This document shows, piece by piece, positions 53,019 to 63,368 of a stretch of DNA of 64,000 nucleotides. The DNA lies in the NCBI RefSeq assembly GCF_030930995.1, contig NZ_CP133217.1:4020001-4084000 (forward strand), written 5' to 3'. This DNA is from Thiothrix subterranea (GTDB lineage: Bacteria > Pseudomonadota > Gammaproteobacteria > Thiotrichales > Thiotrichaceae). The position numbers and the translations under genes were made by a program. Numbering within the stretch: the first letter of the stretch is position 1; each line of letters starts with the position of its first letter. Below the pieces are notes generated by a model. That model saw nothing but the letters and a program-made list of their open reading frames with translations, did not search any database and was not told where the DNA came from.

Positions 53019-54880
53019 GTTGCTCCTCCCGCCGAATTTGCTGGCGCTGACACGGGTATTGGTGCTTGCTGAACGGCTTGCCGGGGATCCGGTAAATTAT
53101 CGGGCGGCACGTCCAACAAACGCAGCGCTTCCGCCATCACTTTCGAGAAAACCGGCGCGGCAGCACGACCGCCGCTGTCGTCAATTTTGGGTTCATCAAT
53201 TTGCACCGCCACCACCAAACGCGGGCGACTGGCGGGCGCAACACCGATAAAACTCGTTAAATAACGGTCATTTTGGTATTTATTATCAATGTATTTATAA
53301 GCCGTTCCGGTTTTACCCGCAATCCGGTAGCCGTCGACCATGGCTTTTTCACCCGTGCCACCTTTTTGCACCACCGCTTCCATCATGCCTAGCACAGCAC
53401 GAGCGGTCTCTGGAGCCATCACTTGCTGACCCAATCCGGGTTTATCGAGCTTATTGATAGAGGTTGGCATCAATACGCCATTGGCGGCAAACGGTGCATA
53501 CGCATGGGTTAACTGCAATAAACTGGATGACAAACCGTAGCCATAGCCATGCGAAGCACGGTCAACCTTGCTCCATTGCGTGTAGTTGGTTAGTAGCCCC
53601 GCTGTTTCGCCGGAAAAACCTGCATTCGGCGCTTGCCCAAATCCCAAGCGGCTGAGGAACATCCACTGATCACGCGCGTTCATGAGCAACGCCACGCGGC
53701 TTGCGCCCACGTTGCTGGATCGCGCTAATAAAGTGGATAACGTGATTGAACCGTAATCTTTGGGATCTTTAACACTGTATTTGCCGAATTTAATTTCACC
53801 CGGCGAGGTATTAATTTCAACATCTGCTCCCAATACCCGCGCTTCCAATGCGGCTGCAATGGTCAGCGGCTTTAAGGTTGAGCCGGGTTCGGATTTATCG
53901 GTAACGGCACGGTTGCGATACAGATAGGGTTCAAGCTCTTTGCGGTTATTGGGGTTGAATGAAGGCACATTCGCCATCGCCAAAATTTCCCCGGTATGCG
54001 CATCCAATACCACCACAGAACCCGCTTTTGCATTGAGCAGTGAAACCTGTGTTTTCAGTTCTTTATAGGCCAAGTATTGAATACGGCGATCAATACTAAG
54101 TTGTATATCCTGCCCCGGCTGCATTTCTTCCATGCTAATGACGCTTTCAACCAATTTGCCTTTCGCATCACGCACGACGCGCGTTTGACCGTTTTTGCCC
54201 GCCAATAATTCATTTCGCGCTTTTTCGATACCCTCAATGCCATTGCCATCCACATTGGTCATGCCCACCACATGCCCCGCTGTTTCGGCTAACGGGTAAT
54301 ACCGCCGGTATTCACGGGTCGCCGCCACACCGGGTAAATCCAATGCTAAAATGGTATCAGCCACTTCCAACGGCAATTGACGCCCAAGGTAATAAAATTG
54401 TTTGCTACTGGCTTCTTTTAATTTAGCGGGCAAACTGCCCTCTTCCAAACCCAGCTCTTTTTCAATCTGGCGAAACCCGGATTCCAACCGCGCAAAGCGG
54501 GTGGTTGCTAACTCTTGAGCTTCGCGCTCTTCCGCCGCATTATCGCCAACGGTCGCATCCGTTAACTGGCGTGACAGCTCGTATTCACGGCGCAATTCCT
54601 CGCGGGCTTGCAACAACTCTTGCGGGTTGCACCACAAGGAAGAAACCGGAGAACTAATGGCCATCGGGTCGCCATTACGGTCAGTAATCATCCCTCGGTA
54701 AGCAGGCACGGTGACGACGCGCATCTGACGCTTATCGGCTTGCTGTTGTAACCATTCTTGCTGAAAGATTTCCAACCAAGCGGCTCGCAACATCAGCACG
54801 CCGATGACGATCAGCAAAGCCAACATCAAAAATAAGCGTCTCCCTTGGAACACCGGGGATTTAAGTGCTTTACGCCTCAC
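53015..54880 (-). CDS. ftsI: Septal transpeptidase FtsI (PBP3)
   Basis: 621 residues, class B penicillin-binding protein. One transmembrane helix (about 15-35), pedestal domain, and a transpeptidase domain with SxxK in EPGSTLKP, SSN in RSSNVGAS, and KTG in AGKTGTAYK. Cross-links septal wall together with FtsW. The start is GTG, overlapping the ftsL stop (GTGA). The pedestal holds a charged insert (AEEREAQELATTRFARLES, about 110-130) that may be longer than in E. coli. Confidence 0.97.
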   Translation of the reverse strand: MRRKALKSPVFQGRRLFLMLALLIVIGVLMLRAAWLEIFQQEWLQQQADKRQMRVVTVPAYRGMITDRNGDPMAISSPVSSLWCNPQELLQAREELRREYELSRQLTDATVGDNAAEEREAQELATTRFARLESGFRQIEKELGLEEGSLPAKLKEASSKQFYYLGRQLPLEVADTILALDLPGVAATREYRRYYPLAETAGHVVGMTNVDGNGIEGIEKARNELLAGKNGQTRVVRDAKGKLVESVISMEEMQPGQDIQLSIDRRIQYLAYKELKTQVSLLNAKAGSVVVLDAHTGEILAMANVPSFNPNNRKELEPYLYRNRAVTDKSEPGSTLKPLTIAAALEARVLGADVEINTSPGEIKFGKYSVKDPKDYGSITLSTLLARSSNVGASRVALLMNARDQWMFLSRLGFGQAPNAGFSGETAGLLTNYTQWSKVDRASHGYGYGLSSSLLQLTHAYAPFAANGVLMPTSINKLDKPGLGQQVMAPETARAVLGMMEAVVQKGGTGEKAMVDGYRIAGKTGTAYKYIDNKYQNDRYLTSFIGVAPASRPRLVVAVQIDEPKIDDSGGRAAAPVFSKVMAEALRLLDVPPDNLPDPRQAVQQAPIPVSAPANSAGGAT

Positions 54881-55149
54881 TCGCGAATCACCTTAATATT
54901 ATCAGCACTGGGTTTCTGCATTTTTAATACCTGTTTAGAACGGGTTTCCACGTGTACCTGATTTAACAAGGTGCTTTGTTCCAATTTCAAGCGGCTCCAA
55001 TCAGCGCTCAGTTCATCGCGTTCTTTTTCCAATTTTTGCAATTCGGCAAACAATTGGCGCGAATGATGCCGATTCACTACAATCATCAGCGCCAAAGCAA
55101 TCACCAAAAAATACAGTAACGCCACACGCAGCAAGCCGCTTCTATTCAT
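54877..55149 (-). CDS. ftsL: Cell division protein FtsL
   Basis: 90 residues: one transmembrane helix (about 7-25) and a periplasmic coiled coil (ELQKLEKERDELSADWSRLKLEQSTL), the FtsL plan. Sequence is poorly conserved in this family, so the call leans on position between rsmH and ftsI. ATGA overlap with rsmH. Confidence 0.9.
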   Translation of the reverse strand: MNRSGLLRVALLYFLVIALALMIVVNRHHSRQLFAELQKLEKERDELSADWSRLKLEQSTLLNQVHVETRSKQVLKMQKPSADNIKVIRE

Positions 55150-56084
55150 GCAGACCGCTCCCCGATACGCATAATGGCGCTACGCGCGCGAACATTGCCT
55201 TCCACCTCCTCCTCTGAGGCTCGCACGGCTTTACAGATGAGTTTCATCGGCGGCTGAATAAAGGTGGGCATAACCGGCAACCCTTTCGGCAAATTAGGCA
55301 CGCTGGAAGCGTCACGCAAAAAGTGCTTAACGATGCGGTCTTCGAGGGAGTGAAAACTAATGACCACTAAGCGCCCGGCTGACGCCAGCGATTCCAGCGC
55401 TTGCTGCAAACACGCTTCGACATCATCCAATTCCTGATTAACTTTAATACGAATGGCCTGAAAACTGCGGGTAGCAGGATTTTTACCCGGCTCACGCTTG
55501 CGCACCACGCTGGCGATCAAATCAGCCAACTGTGTTGTGGTTTCCAAGGGAGTATTCACGCGGGTTCGCAGAATTTCTTTAGCAATTTGGCGGGAAAAAC
55601 GTTCTTCACCATAACGCCACAGCACATCGGCAATTTGAGCCTCGTCTGCCCGATTCAACCACTGCGCGGCACTTTCACCGCTGGTAATATCCATGCGCAT
55701 GTCCAGTTTTCCTTCCCGCATAAAGCTGAAACCACGTTCTGCATCATCCAATTGTGGGGAAGAAACCCCTAGATCCAGCAAGATACCTTGAATTTTATCG
55801 GTTATACCGGCAGCCAGCAGCGCTTGCGGAAAATCCCGAAACGAACCGTGCCATACAAACACACGCGCATCGGCGGCGTAGCGCTGGCGGGCGTGTTCAA
55901 TAGCCACAGGGTCTTTATCAATCACTATTAAGCGACCGCCCGCTCCCAGACTTTCCAAAATCAATGCCGAATGACCGCCACGACCATAAGTGCCATCGAC
56001 ATAAGTGCCTGACTCTTGAACATTCAATGCCTGCACGGCTTCCTGCAATAGCACTGTGTCATGTTTCAACACGGAATCAACCAC
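55146..56084 (-). CDS. rsmH: 16S rRNA C1402 N4-methyltransferase RsmH
   Basis: 312 residues. HDTVLLQEAVQAL, SAM motif YVDGTYGRGGHSALIL, LLDLGVSSPQLDDAERGFSF and VISFHSLEDRIVKHFL are hallmarks of MraW/RsmH. The first codon is GTG at 56084; a second GTG four codons on has a better-spaced Shine-Dalgarno and would give 308 residues. Second gene of the cluster, 12 bases after mraZ. Confidence 0.95.
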   Translation of the reverse strand: MVDSVLKHDTVLLQEAVQALNVQESGTYVDGTYGRGGHSALILESLGAGGRLIVIDKDPVAIEHARQRYAADARVFVWHGSFRDFPQALLAAGITDKIQGILLDLGVSSPQLDDAERGFSFMREGKLDMRMDITSGESAAQWLNRADEAQIADVLWRYGEERFSRQIAKEILRTRVNTPLETTTQLADLIASVVRKREPGKNPATRSFQAIRIKVNQELDDVEACLQQALESLASAGRLVVISFHSLEDRIVKHFLRDASSVPNLPKGLPVMPTFIQPPMKLICKAVRASEEEVEGNVRARSAIMRIGERSA

Positions 56085-56096
56085 CTTTTATCGACA

Positions 56097-56552
56097 TTAT
56101 AGGGAAACCTGATTCAAGATTTCGGTCGCTTCGGCATCGTCTTGCGCTTCCAGCAACCACGATTCACGAGCCGCCTCCCACGTATCAGCGTCCCACAGTT
56201 CTAATTTATTCGCCTGACCGACCAGCACCGCACGCTTGTCGAGATTGGCATACTCGCGCAAGGGTGCTGGCAGTAACACTCGGCCTTGCGCATCCAGCTC
56301 TAATTCAGCGGCGTGACCTAAGATCAGACGCTGCATATTGCGTACCCGACGATTCATATTGGGCAAAGACATCAGGGTTTTCTCGATCTTAAGCCATTGA
56401 TCCATCGGGTAAATAAGCAAGCATTTATCGGTGTGGTCAACCGTAATAACAACCTGCCCCGCCGCATTTTCTGCAATATCATCGCGATACCTAGCGGGCA
56501 TAGCGAGCCTGCCCTTGGGATCAATCGAAATGTTGGAAATACCACGAAACAT
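56097..56552 (-). CDS. mraZ: Transcriptional regulator MraZ
   Basis: 151 residues from ATG at 56552, aligning with the usual MFRG start; a GTG five codons earlier is possible. Two AbrB-like SpoVT halves: ISIDPKGRLAMPARYRDDI and LELDAQGRVLLPAPLREYANL. MraZ binds direct repeats upstream of its own gene and represses the dcw cluster. Matching repeats are seen at 56585-56610. Confidence 0.95.
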   Translation of the reverse strand: MFRGISNISIDPKGRLAMPARYRDDIAENAAGQVVITVDHTDKCLLIYPMDQWLKIEKTLMSLPNMNRRVRNMQRLILGHAAELELDAQGRVLLPAPLREYANLDKRAVLVGQANKLELWDADTWEAARESWLLEAQDDAEATEILNQVSL

Positions 56553-56584
56553 GCCACCTGATTCCACTTACGATGGGAACAAAC

Positions 56585-56610
56585 CCCACTTTTTTCCACT
56601 TCCTTCCACT
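56585..56610 (-). promoter_or_regulatory. Putative MraZ operator: three AGTGG repeats at 10-base spacing
   Basis: On the minus strand AGTGGAAGGA, AGTGGAAAAA and AGTGGGGTTT follow each other directly (plus-strand CCACT at 56586, 56596 and 56606). A further AGTGG-type copy lies at 56564-56568, next to the start codon. MraZ proteins are known to bind TGGG-type direct repeats with one helical-turn spacing. The block sits 9 bases downstream of the -10, where binding would block initiation. Confidence 0.8.
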
Positions 56611-56618
56611 TGAGAAGG

Positions 56619-56647
56619 AATATAGGCAGACAGCATCTACCTGTCAA
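56619..56647 (-). promoter_or_regulatory. Sigma-70 promoter of the dcw cluster
   Basis: Minus strand TTGACA (56642-56647), exactly 17 bases, TATATT (56619-56624). The -35 is a perfect match to consensus and the -10 matches at five of six. It directs transcription through the MraZ repeats into mraZ. Confidence 0.85.
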
Positions 56648-56830
56648 TAAAATCAGATCAAAATTGCTTTAAATAAAATAATGAAGGACAAAAACAAAAC
56701 AAATTCACCAAGACTAACTTGGCAAATTGCTTTATAATCAAAAAATTGGAATGAAATCCTAAGAACTTGGATTAAAATTCAGAGGGCTATTATTTTGGAT
56801 TAATAGACTGAATAAATAATAATAAAAAGA
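56648..56830. other. AT-rich spacer between rnpB and the dcw promoter
   Basis: 183 bases, strongly AT-rich, no ORF. It receives the 3' end of rnpB; the T-rich minus-strand tract at 56816-56830 probably helps end rnpB. Two 5-bp hairpins (CCAAG/CTTGG, AATCC/GGATT) are too weak to call. Confidence 0.5.
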
Positions 56831-57182
<352 letters not shown>

Positions 57183-57206
57183 GGGGCGCAACATAACAGA
57201 TAAGCG

Positions 57207-57416
57207 CTAACGTTGCACCTGTGTAACCACAGAAACTTGCTGAGCGGCTTCCACTGACTGCTTAGGTGCTACCTCAGGCGTAGCAACTACCCAATAGTGG
57301 AAAAACCGCTGTGGAAAAAACTCAGGGTAATTCACCGCACCCACAAACAAAAACAACGTTGCCAAAGCAAACGCAATCAATACATCGGTTACACTATTAA
57401 TAAGCCACTGGAGCAC
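57207..57416 (-). CDS. Small membrane protein, function unknown
   Basis: 69 residues from GTG at 57416, which has GAGGAA six bases upstream; a GTG two codons earlier would overlap that site. One transmembrane helix (about 10-32, TDVLIAFALATLFLFVGAV), then YPEFFPQRFFHYWVVATPE and a Val/Gln-rich tail. Not recognised. It lies just upstream of rnpB and could share its transcript. Confidence 0.55.
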   Translation of the reverse strand: MLQWLINSVTDVLIAFALATLFLFVGAVNYPEFFPQRFFHYWVVATPEVAPKQSVEAAQQVSVVTQVQR

Positions 57417-57500
57417 GGGCACTTCCTCGACACCTGACCGAAAGAATACAGATATAGCGCAGATTGTCTGAAATTGCCCGCTAGAAACCGCATAAAACAG

Positions 57501-57788
57501 CTAGATAACACTCAAAATGGCATCTTGCAATTGTACTGCCGCCACAATCGAGACCGTGCCGACCAACAAAACCAAACCGGGTTTACGGAGAATGGATAAA
57601 CCGTGCGATGCCAAAATAGCGCCCACGAAGAAAAAGCCAATCACACCAATGATTAACACGGCAGGTACGTCGACCCCCATCAGACGCGCAATGCTGAGGA
57701 AAATCACCCCAGCAATTCCCGTTATCAATAGTGCTTTAAGCACTTCCGACGGCACGGCACAGTGGGTGCGTGCAACTAAATCGTTCAT
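57501..57788 (-). CDS. Small membrane protein, function unknown
   Basis: 95 residues from ATG at 57788, with AGGAG seven bases upstream; the frame opens seven codons earlier without support. Three hydrophobic helices (about 22-40, 45-68, 72-92) after a short polar N-terminus MNDLVARTHCAVPSEV. Not recognised. Same strand as the 57207 gene, 84 bases apart, so possibly cotranscribed with it. Confidence 0.6.
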   Translation of the reverse strand: MNDLVARTHCAVPSEVLKALLITGIAGVIFLSIARLMGVDVPAVLIIGVIGFFFVGAILASHGLSILRKPGLVLLVGTVSIVAAVQLQDAILSVI

Positions 57789-57856
57789 GCAGAAGCTCCT
57801 GCTTAACATTCTAAAACCACAGCATAATATAAGACTTTGCTTAAATACAAATTTAG

Positions 57857-59959
<2,103 letters not shown>

Positions 59960-59970
59960 TTACCCCAAAT

Positions 59971-60000
59971 GATTAAAGGCTGCCTCCACAGCCTTTAATC
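59971..60000. terminator. Bidirectional terminator between thiC and the CcoS-like gene
   Basis: Perfect 12-bp stem GATTAAAGGCTG/CAGCCTTTAATC with a six-base loop between two convergent genes. The A/T ends of the stem give short U-tracts in both directions. Confidence 0.7.
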
Positions 60001-60019
60001 ATGGGCAGCAATGACGGGG

Positions 60020-60184
60020 TTACACCTTGTCTTGCTGCTTATCCAAGAATGCCTGCCGCAAACCGCACCTCACCGCAGCATCCACTTTACCGAAATGCCC
60101 TTTGCGCGTTGTTCGCCAACAGACGATAGCCGAAAATGCCAATAACAACATGGCAATAGGTACGGCAAGATACAAATAATCCAT
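60020..60184 (-). CDS. Small membrane protein resembling CcoS
   Basis: 54 residues from ATG at 60184, with GGAG six bases upstream; the frame opens 23 codons earlier but lacks a ribosome site. One transmembrane helix (YLYLAVPIAMLLLAFSAIVCW) followed by RKGHFGKVDAAVR. This recalls CcoS, the cbb3 oxidase assembly protein, whose plan is a helix then a W...G.F/Y.D.D segment. Here the acidic pair is only partly present and no cco genes are near, so the match is tentative. Confidence 0.45.
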   Translation of the reverse strand: MDYLYLAVPIAMLLLAFSAIVCWRTTRKGHFGKVDAAVRCGLRQAFLDKQQDKV

Positions 60185-60595
60185 CCACTTCTCCTCTACC
60201 CACTCTCTCAGTCGTGCGCTTTCATTATCTACGCATAACCCAAAGTTAGGCAAGGGTTAACCCTAAAAAAGTCCATAAGAAAATAAAATGAGTGCCGGTG
60301 AATCAAGCGAGGAGAGCAGACGCAAAAACGCCTCCGAAACAGGGGGAATCGGAGGCGTGAAAAACTGAATAGCTTCTCAACCAAGTCACTAGATAAGGAG
60401 ATTCAGTATTTTGAATTTTAGCGCTTATAGTAACAAATTGGTCATGATTTATTCTTATGCAAATTAATCAAACTTAATGATAACTGAATACACTGAAACT
60501 TAACCCCTTATGCAACAGTTTATCGTACCCTTAGGACAACGAGGCAATATGCTTCTACAATAGCCGTTAGGTAAGACTGCGCGAGGAGAACGCTT
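60185..60595. other. 411-base intergenic region with an orphan hairpin
   Basis: No ORF with a ribosome binding site was seen. The left part must hold the promoter for the CcoS-like gene and the right part the promoter for the vWA cassette. In between is a strong terminator-like hairpin (60324-60358) unattached to any annotated gene. The stretch 60361-60540 is AT-rich. Confidence 0.6.
60324..60358 (-). terminator. Orphan terminator-like hairpin
   Basis: Perfect 10-bp stem ACGCCTCCGA (60328-60337) / TCGGAGGCGT (60349-60358) with an 11-base loop, followed on the minus strand by TTTTT. No minus-strand gene is seen to its right before 63355, so it may end an unannotated small RNA. An A-run also follows on the plus strand, so it has no plus-strand U-tract. 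Confidence 0.65.
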
Positions 60596-61291
60596 ATTTC
60601 TGCCCCAAATCCTTATAACACCATCAAGGCATACACCCTAATCGCACTGGCACTCTCGGCGGCGTTGGTCGGCTTGTTTGCTTGGTGGTTTCAAGCCCAT
60701 TGGTGGCTGCTGGGTATTTATACCGTAGCGGCGGTTTTGATCGCGCTCAGCGTACCGCTATTGTACCGCCTGTTCGGTTACAAAATGCAGGATGAAGCCT
60801 TGTGGCTGCACGAACGCAATCTGCGCGAACACGCCACCCTAATGCAACGCCTAGAAAATGCCCGCGAATCCTTAACCGAACTAAACATTACTGCCGGTGT
60901 GAAACAAGCCAATATCCTCACCGACATCCTCGATGATTACCGTTCGGTGGTGGAAACCCGTTTTATCGGCAAACAATTCGCGCCAATTACCTACCTGAAT
61001 GCCGCTCGTAGTGTGCAAGAACACGTGGTGCAAAACCTCACCGACATGGTGGCGGTCGGACACAGCCTTGCCGGATTAAACCGCCAAGCTGCACAATCGG
61101 ATTTGCATCAGGAACAACAACAACGCATCACCACGTTACTCGCCGAAAACGATAAATTCTTCACTGCCTTAAACGAAACCGCCGTGGAAGTCGCCAATAT
61201 TCGCTCGGTCAGCGAATTTGCGCGGCTCGACACCTTGGCGCGTTTAGTCAGTTTGGCGCAAACCGCCAGCCACACAGGAACCCAGTCATGA
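60596..61291 (+). CDS. Two-helix membrane protein with coiled coil, probable ATT start
   Basis: 231 residues if translation begins at ATT (60596). AGGAG at 60584-60588 is seven bases upstream, and no ATG, GTG or TTG lies near it. The next usual start, TTG at 60665, falls inside the first membrane helix and has no ribosome site. From ATT the protein opens with a short polar stretch (SAPNPYNTIKAY), then two transmembrane helices (about 14-32 and 36-58). A cytosolic helical, coiled-coil region with many Gln and Glu follows (about 65-215). Not recognised; the plan recalls XpaC-like proteins, but that is weak. Overlaps the vWA lipoprotein start by four bases. Confidence 0.65.
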   Translation: MSAPNPYNTIKAYTLIALALSAALVGLFAWWFQAHWWLLGIYTVAAVLIALSVPLLYRLFGYKMQDEALWLHERNLREHATLMQRLENARESLTELNITAGVKQANILTDILDDYRSVVETRFIGKQFAPITYLNAARSVQEHVVQNLTDMVAVGHSLAGLNRQAAQSDLHQEQQQRITTLLAENDKFFTALNETAVEVANIRSVSEFARLDTLARLVSLAQTASHTGTQS

Positions 61292-62961
61292 ATATGCGCA
61301 ACACACTTACTGTCACCGCCCTCGCTTGGTTAGTCGCCACCACGTTAAGCGGTTGCGGCGAAACCCTCGACACCAAAGAAAAGGCCGAAGCCAAAGTCGC
61401 TGAACTGGTACAAACCGACATTCAACCCACCCAACGCGAAAACCAGTACCGCGCCAATATTCAGTTAACCCGCACCAATTTGCTGGCAATGTTGCCGGAT
61501 TTAGCCGAATACCCGCTGTTGCTGGACGTAACCGACAGTAACGACACCGAAGTCGCAGAAATTTTCACCTCTGCCGACAAAGCAGGCAAAGGCTTGGATG
61601 GCGTTTATCTGGAGTTAGCGGAAAATTTCAACCAACAACGCCAAACCCTGAGCAATGGCAAAAAAGCCGCGATTACCATCCGCAAACTCGATTCCGGGTT
61701 AGGGGCGCAATTCATTATGACCGGGCAATACATTGCCGAAGCGTATTCCCCCGCGAATGCCTTGTGGGGAAGTTTAGTGAATAGCAGCAGCAATAAACTC
61801 ACCACGATTGCCGACGTAACCGCGTCCAGCGTTGGCGGGGTGATTGCGCGTAAAACCAAACTCGACCTAATTACCACCGACGGTAAGCTCGACGTTGCCA
61901 AATTGCTCACCAACGTCAGCAGCGGCGAATTTGCAATGGGTTACACCAACCCTTACCAATCCGCCACCGGGTTAAACTTCTTAATCACGGTGCTGGATGC
62001 GTTTGCCAAAGGCGATCACAGCCAAATGTTGTCGCCGGATGTTGCCAGCGCATTTGAAGCCTTCCAGCTTGGTGTGCCGTTTGTGGCGCAAAACACCCTG
62101 CAAATGCGCGATGCGGCAATGGGTAGCGGCGTATTGGATGGCTTTGTCGGCAGCGAACAAACCTGGTTAAGCACCACTGGCATGGATGATTACCAATTCG
62201 TGCCGTTCGGGGTTCGCCACGACAACCCGCTGTACGCCACCAACGAAGCTGACCCGGCGGAGTTGGAAACCTTGAAGCTATTTGCTAACTACATTGCTAC
62301 ACAAAAAGCGGTGCTAACCAAGTACGGCTTTGAAACCAGCCCCGATTTCCGCGATGCCTACAAAATTCCCGATGGCAACACCATTGCCCAAGCGCAAAAA
62401 CTCTGGAAACAGAAAAAGTCCGGCGGCAAACCCGTTGCAGCAGTATTTGTTACCGACATTTCCGGCTCAATGGAAGGCGAGCGCATTAAAAACCTGAAAA
62501 AAGCCCTGATCGAATCCTCCGACCTGATCAGTGCCAATAATGCGATTGGCTTAGTGTCGTACAACGATACCGTGAACGTGGACTTACCGATTAACCCATT
62601 CAACGTACAGCAAAAATCCTTGTTTAACGGCGCGGTGGAACAGCTTTCGGTGGGCGGCAAGACCGCAACTTACAGTGCCACTTTGGTGGCGGCGAATTTG
62701 CTGAGCGAATTCAAAAAGACCCACCCGGATTACAAAACCGTGATCTTCGTATTATCCGATGGCGAAACCAATATGGGCGTGGATTTTGAGCAAACCAAAA
62801 CCTTGCTGGAATTGGTCGGCATCCCGATTCACACCATTGCTTACGAACTGAGTTCGCCCGAACTCAAGGAAATGGCGAGTCTGGCAGAAGGCGCGTATAC
62901 CGAATCGAGTGCGGGTTCAGCCTCATTTCGCATCGGTAATTTGCTGAATTCGGAAATGTAA
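61288..62961 (+). CDS. Lipoprotein with solute-binding-like and vWA domains
   Basis: 557 residues. Lipoprotein signal ending TTLSGC, lipidation at C23. Residues about 60-360 resemble a periplasmic solute-binding fold (GQYIAEAYSPANALWGSLV, GEFAMGYTNPYQSATGLNFL). Residues about 380-550 are a von Willebrand A domain with the metal site DISGS (390-394), the Thr-rich GGKTATYSATL loop and VLSDGETNMG. Metal-dependent protein binding on the periplasmic side is expected. Solute-binding/vWA fusions are known in clusters with toxic-anion or tellurite resistance genes, but no TelA or Ter protein is seen here. Translation is coupled to the upstream gene by a four-base overlap. Confidence 0.85.
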   Translation: MNMRNTLTVTALAWLVATTLSGCGETLDTKEKAEAKVAELVQTDIQPTQRENQYRANIQLTRTNLLAMLPDLAEYPLLLDVTDSNDTEVAEIFTSADKAGKGLDGVYLELAENFNQQRQTLSNGKKAAITIRKLDSGLGAQFIMTGQYIAEAYSPANALWGSLVNSSSNKLTTIADVTASSVGGVIARKTKLDLITTDGKLDVAKLLTNVSSGEFAMGYTNPYQSATGLNFLITVLDAFAKGDHSQMLSPDVASAFEAFQLGVPFVAQNTLQMRDAAMGSGVLDGFVGSEQTWLSTTGMDDYQFVPFGVRHDNPLYATNEADPAELETLKLFANYIATQKAVLTKYGFETSPDFRDAYKIPDGNTIAQAQKLWKQKKSGGKPVAAVFVTDISGSMEGERIKNLKKALIESSDLISANNAIGLVSYNDTVNVDLPINPFNVQQKSLFNGAVEQLSVGGKTATYSATLVAANLLSEFKKTHPDYKTVIFVLSDGETNMGVDFEQTKTLLELVGIPIHTIAYELSSPELKEMASLAEGAYTESSAGSASFRIGNLLNSEM

Positions 62962-62978
62962 GCCAGGGGAGGCAGCGT

Positions 62979-63368
62979 GTGAAAGGCTTGAAAATCTTTG
63001 GTTTGTTTCTAGTGCTGCACGTCGCCGCTTGGGCGGGTACGCGCGTTTACCTGAGCCAACACCAGCCGGATGTGTTGATCGTGGTCGATACCTCCTATGC
63101 GTTGAAACCGCAATTCGCGGCGATGGAACGCTGGATTACGGCACGGGAAGCGAGTACCCGTTACAAAAAGATTGTAGTGGGAACGGACAAAGCGTTGCTG
63201 GGCGAACTTGCCTCCCTGAAATCCAGAGAGGCCATATTCCGCACCGCATTTGGACGGATGAGCGAAGAAAATTTGCAGCGTTACGCCTCAACGCCTGCTG
63301 TGGAAAAAATCCTGCTATCCGATGGCAGCATCAAGCCAGAGGGGTGGACCGTGGTTAAATTTCCTTAA
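62979..63368 (+). CDS. Small membrane-anchored protein with a vWA-like first strand
   Basis: 129 residues from GTG at 62979, with AGGGGAGG six bases upstream. One N-terminal membrane helix or signal (about 3-20, LKIFGLFLVLHVAAWAG), then QPDVLIVVDTSYALKPQF. The latter resembles the first strand and DxSxS loop of a vWA domain with the second Ser missing (DTSYA). Too short for a full vWA domain. It lies 17 bases after the vWA lipoprotein and very likely belongs to the same operon; function unknown. Its end overlaps the convergent transporter gene by 14 bases. Confidence 0.7.
   Translation: MKGLKIFGLFLVLHVAAWAGTRVYLSQHQPDVLIVVDTSYALKPQFAAMERWITAREASTRYKKIVVGTDKALLGELASLKSREAIFRTAFGRMSEENLQRYASTPAVEKILLSDGSIKPEGWTVVKFP

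Noticed and set aside
60596-62961. Tellurite/toxic-anion resistance (TelA/Ter) system
   Set aside because: The vWA-solute-binding architecture occurs near such genes, but no TelA, TerC, TerD or XpaC with a convincing match is in the window.
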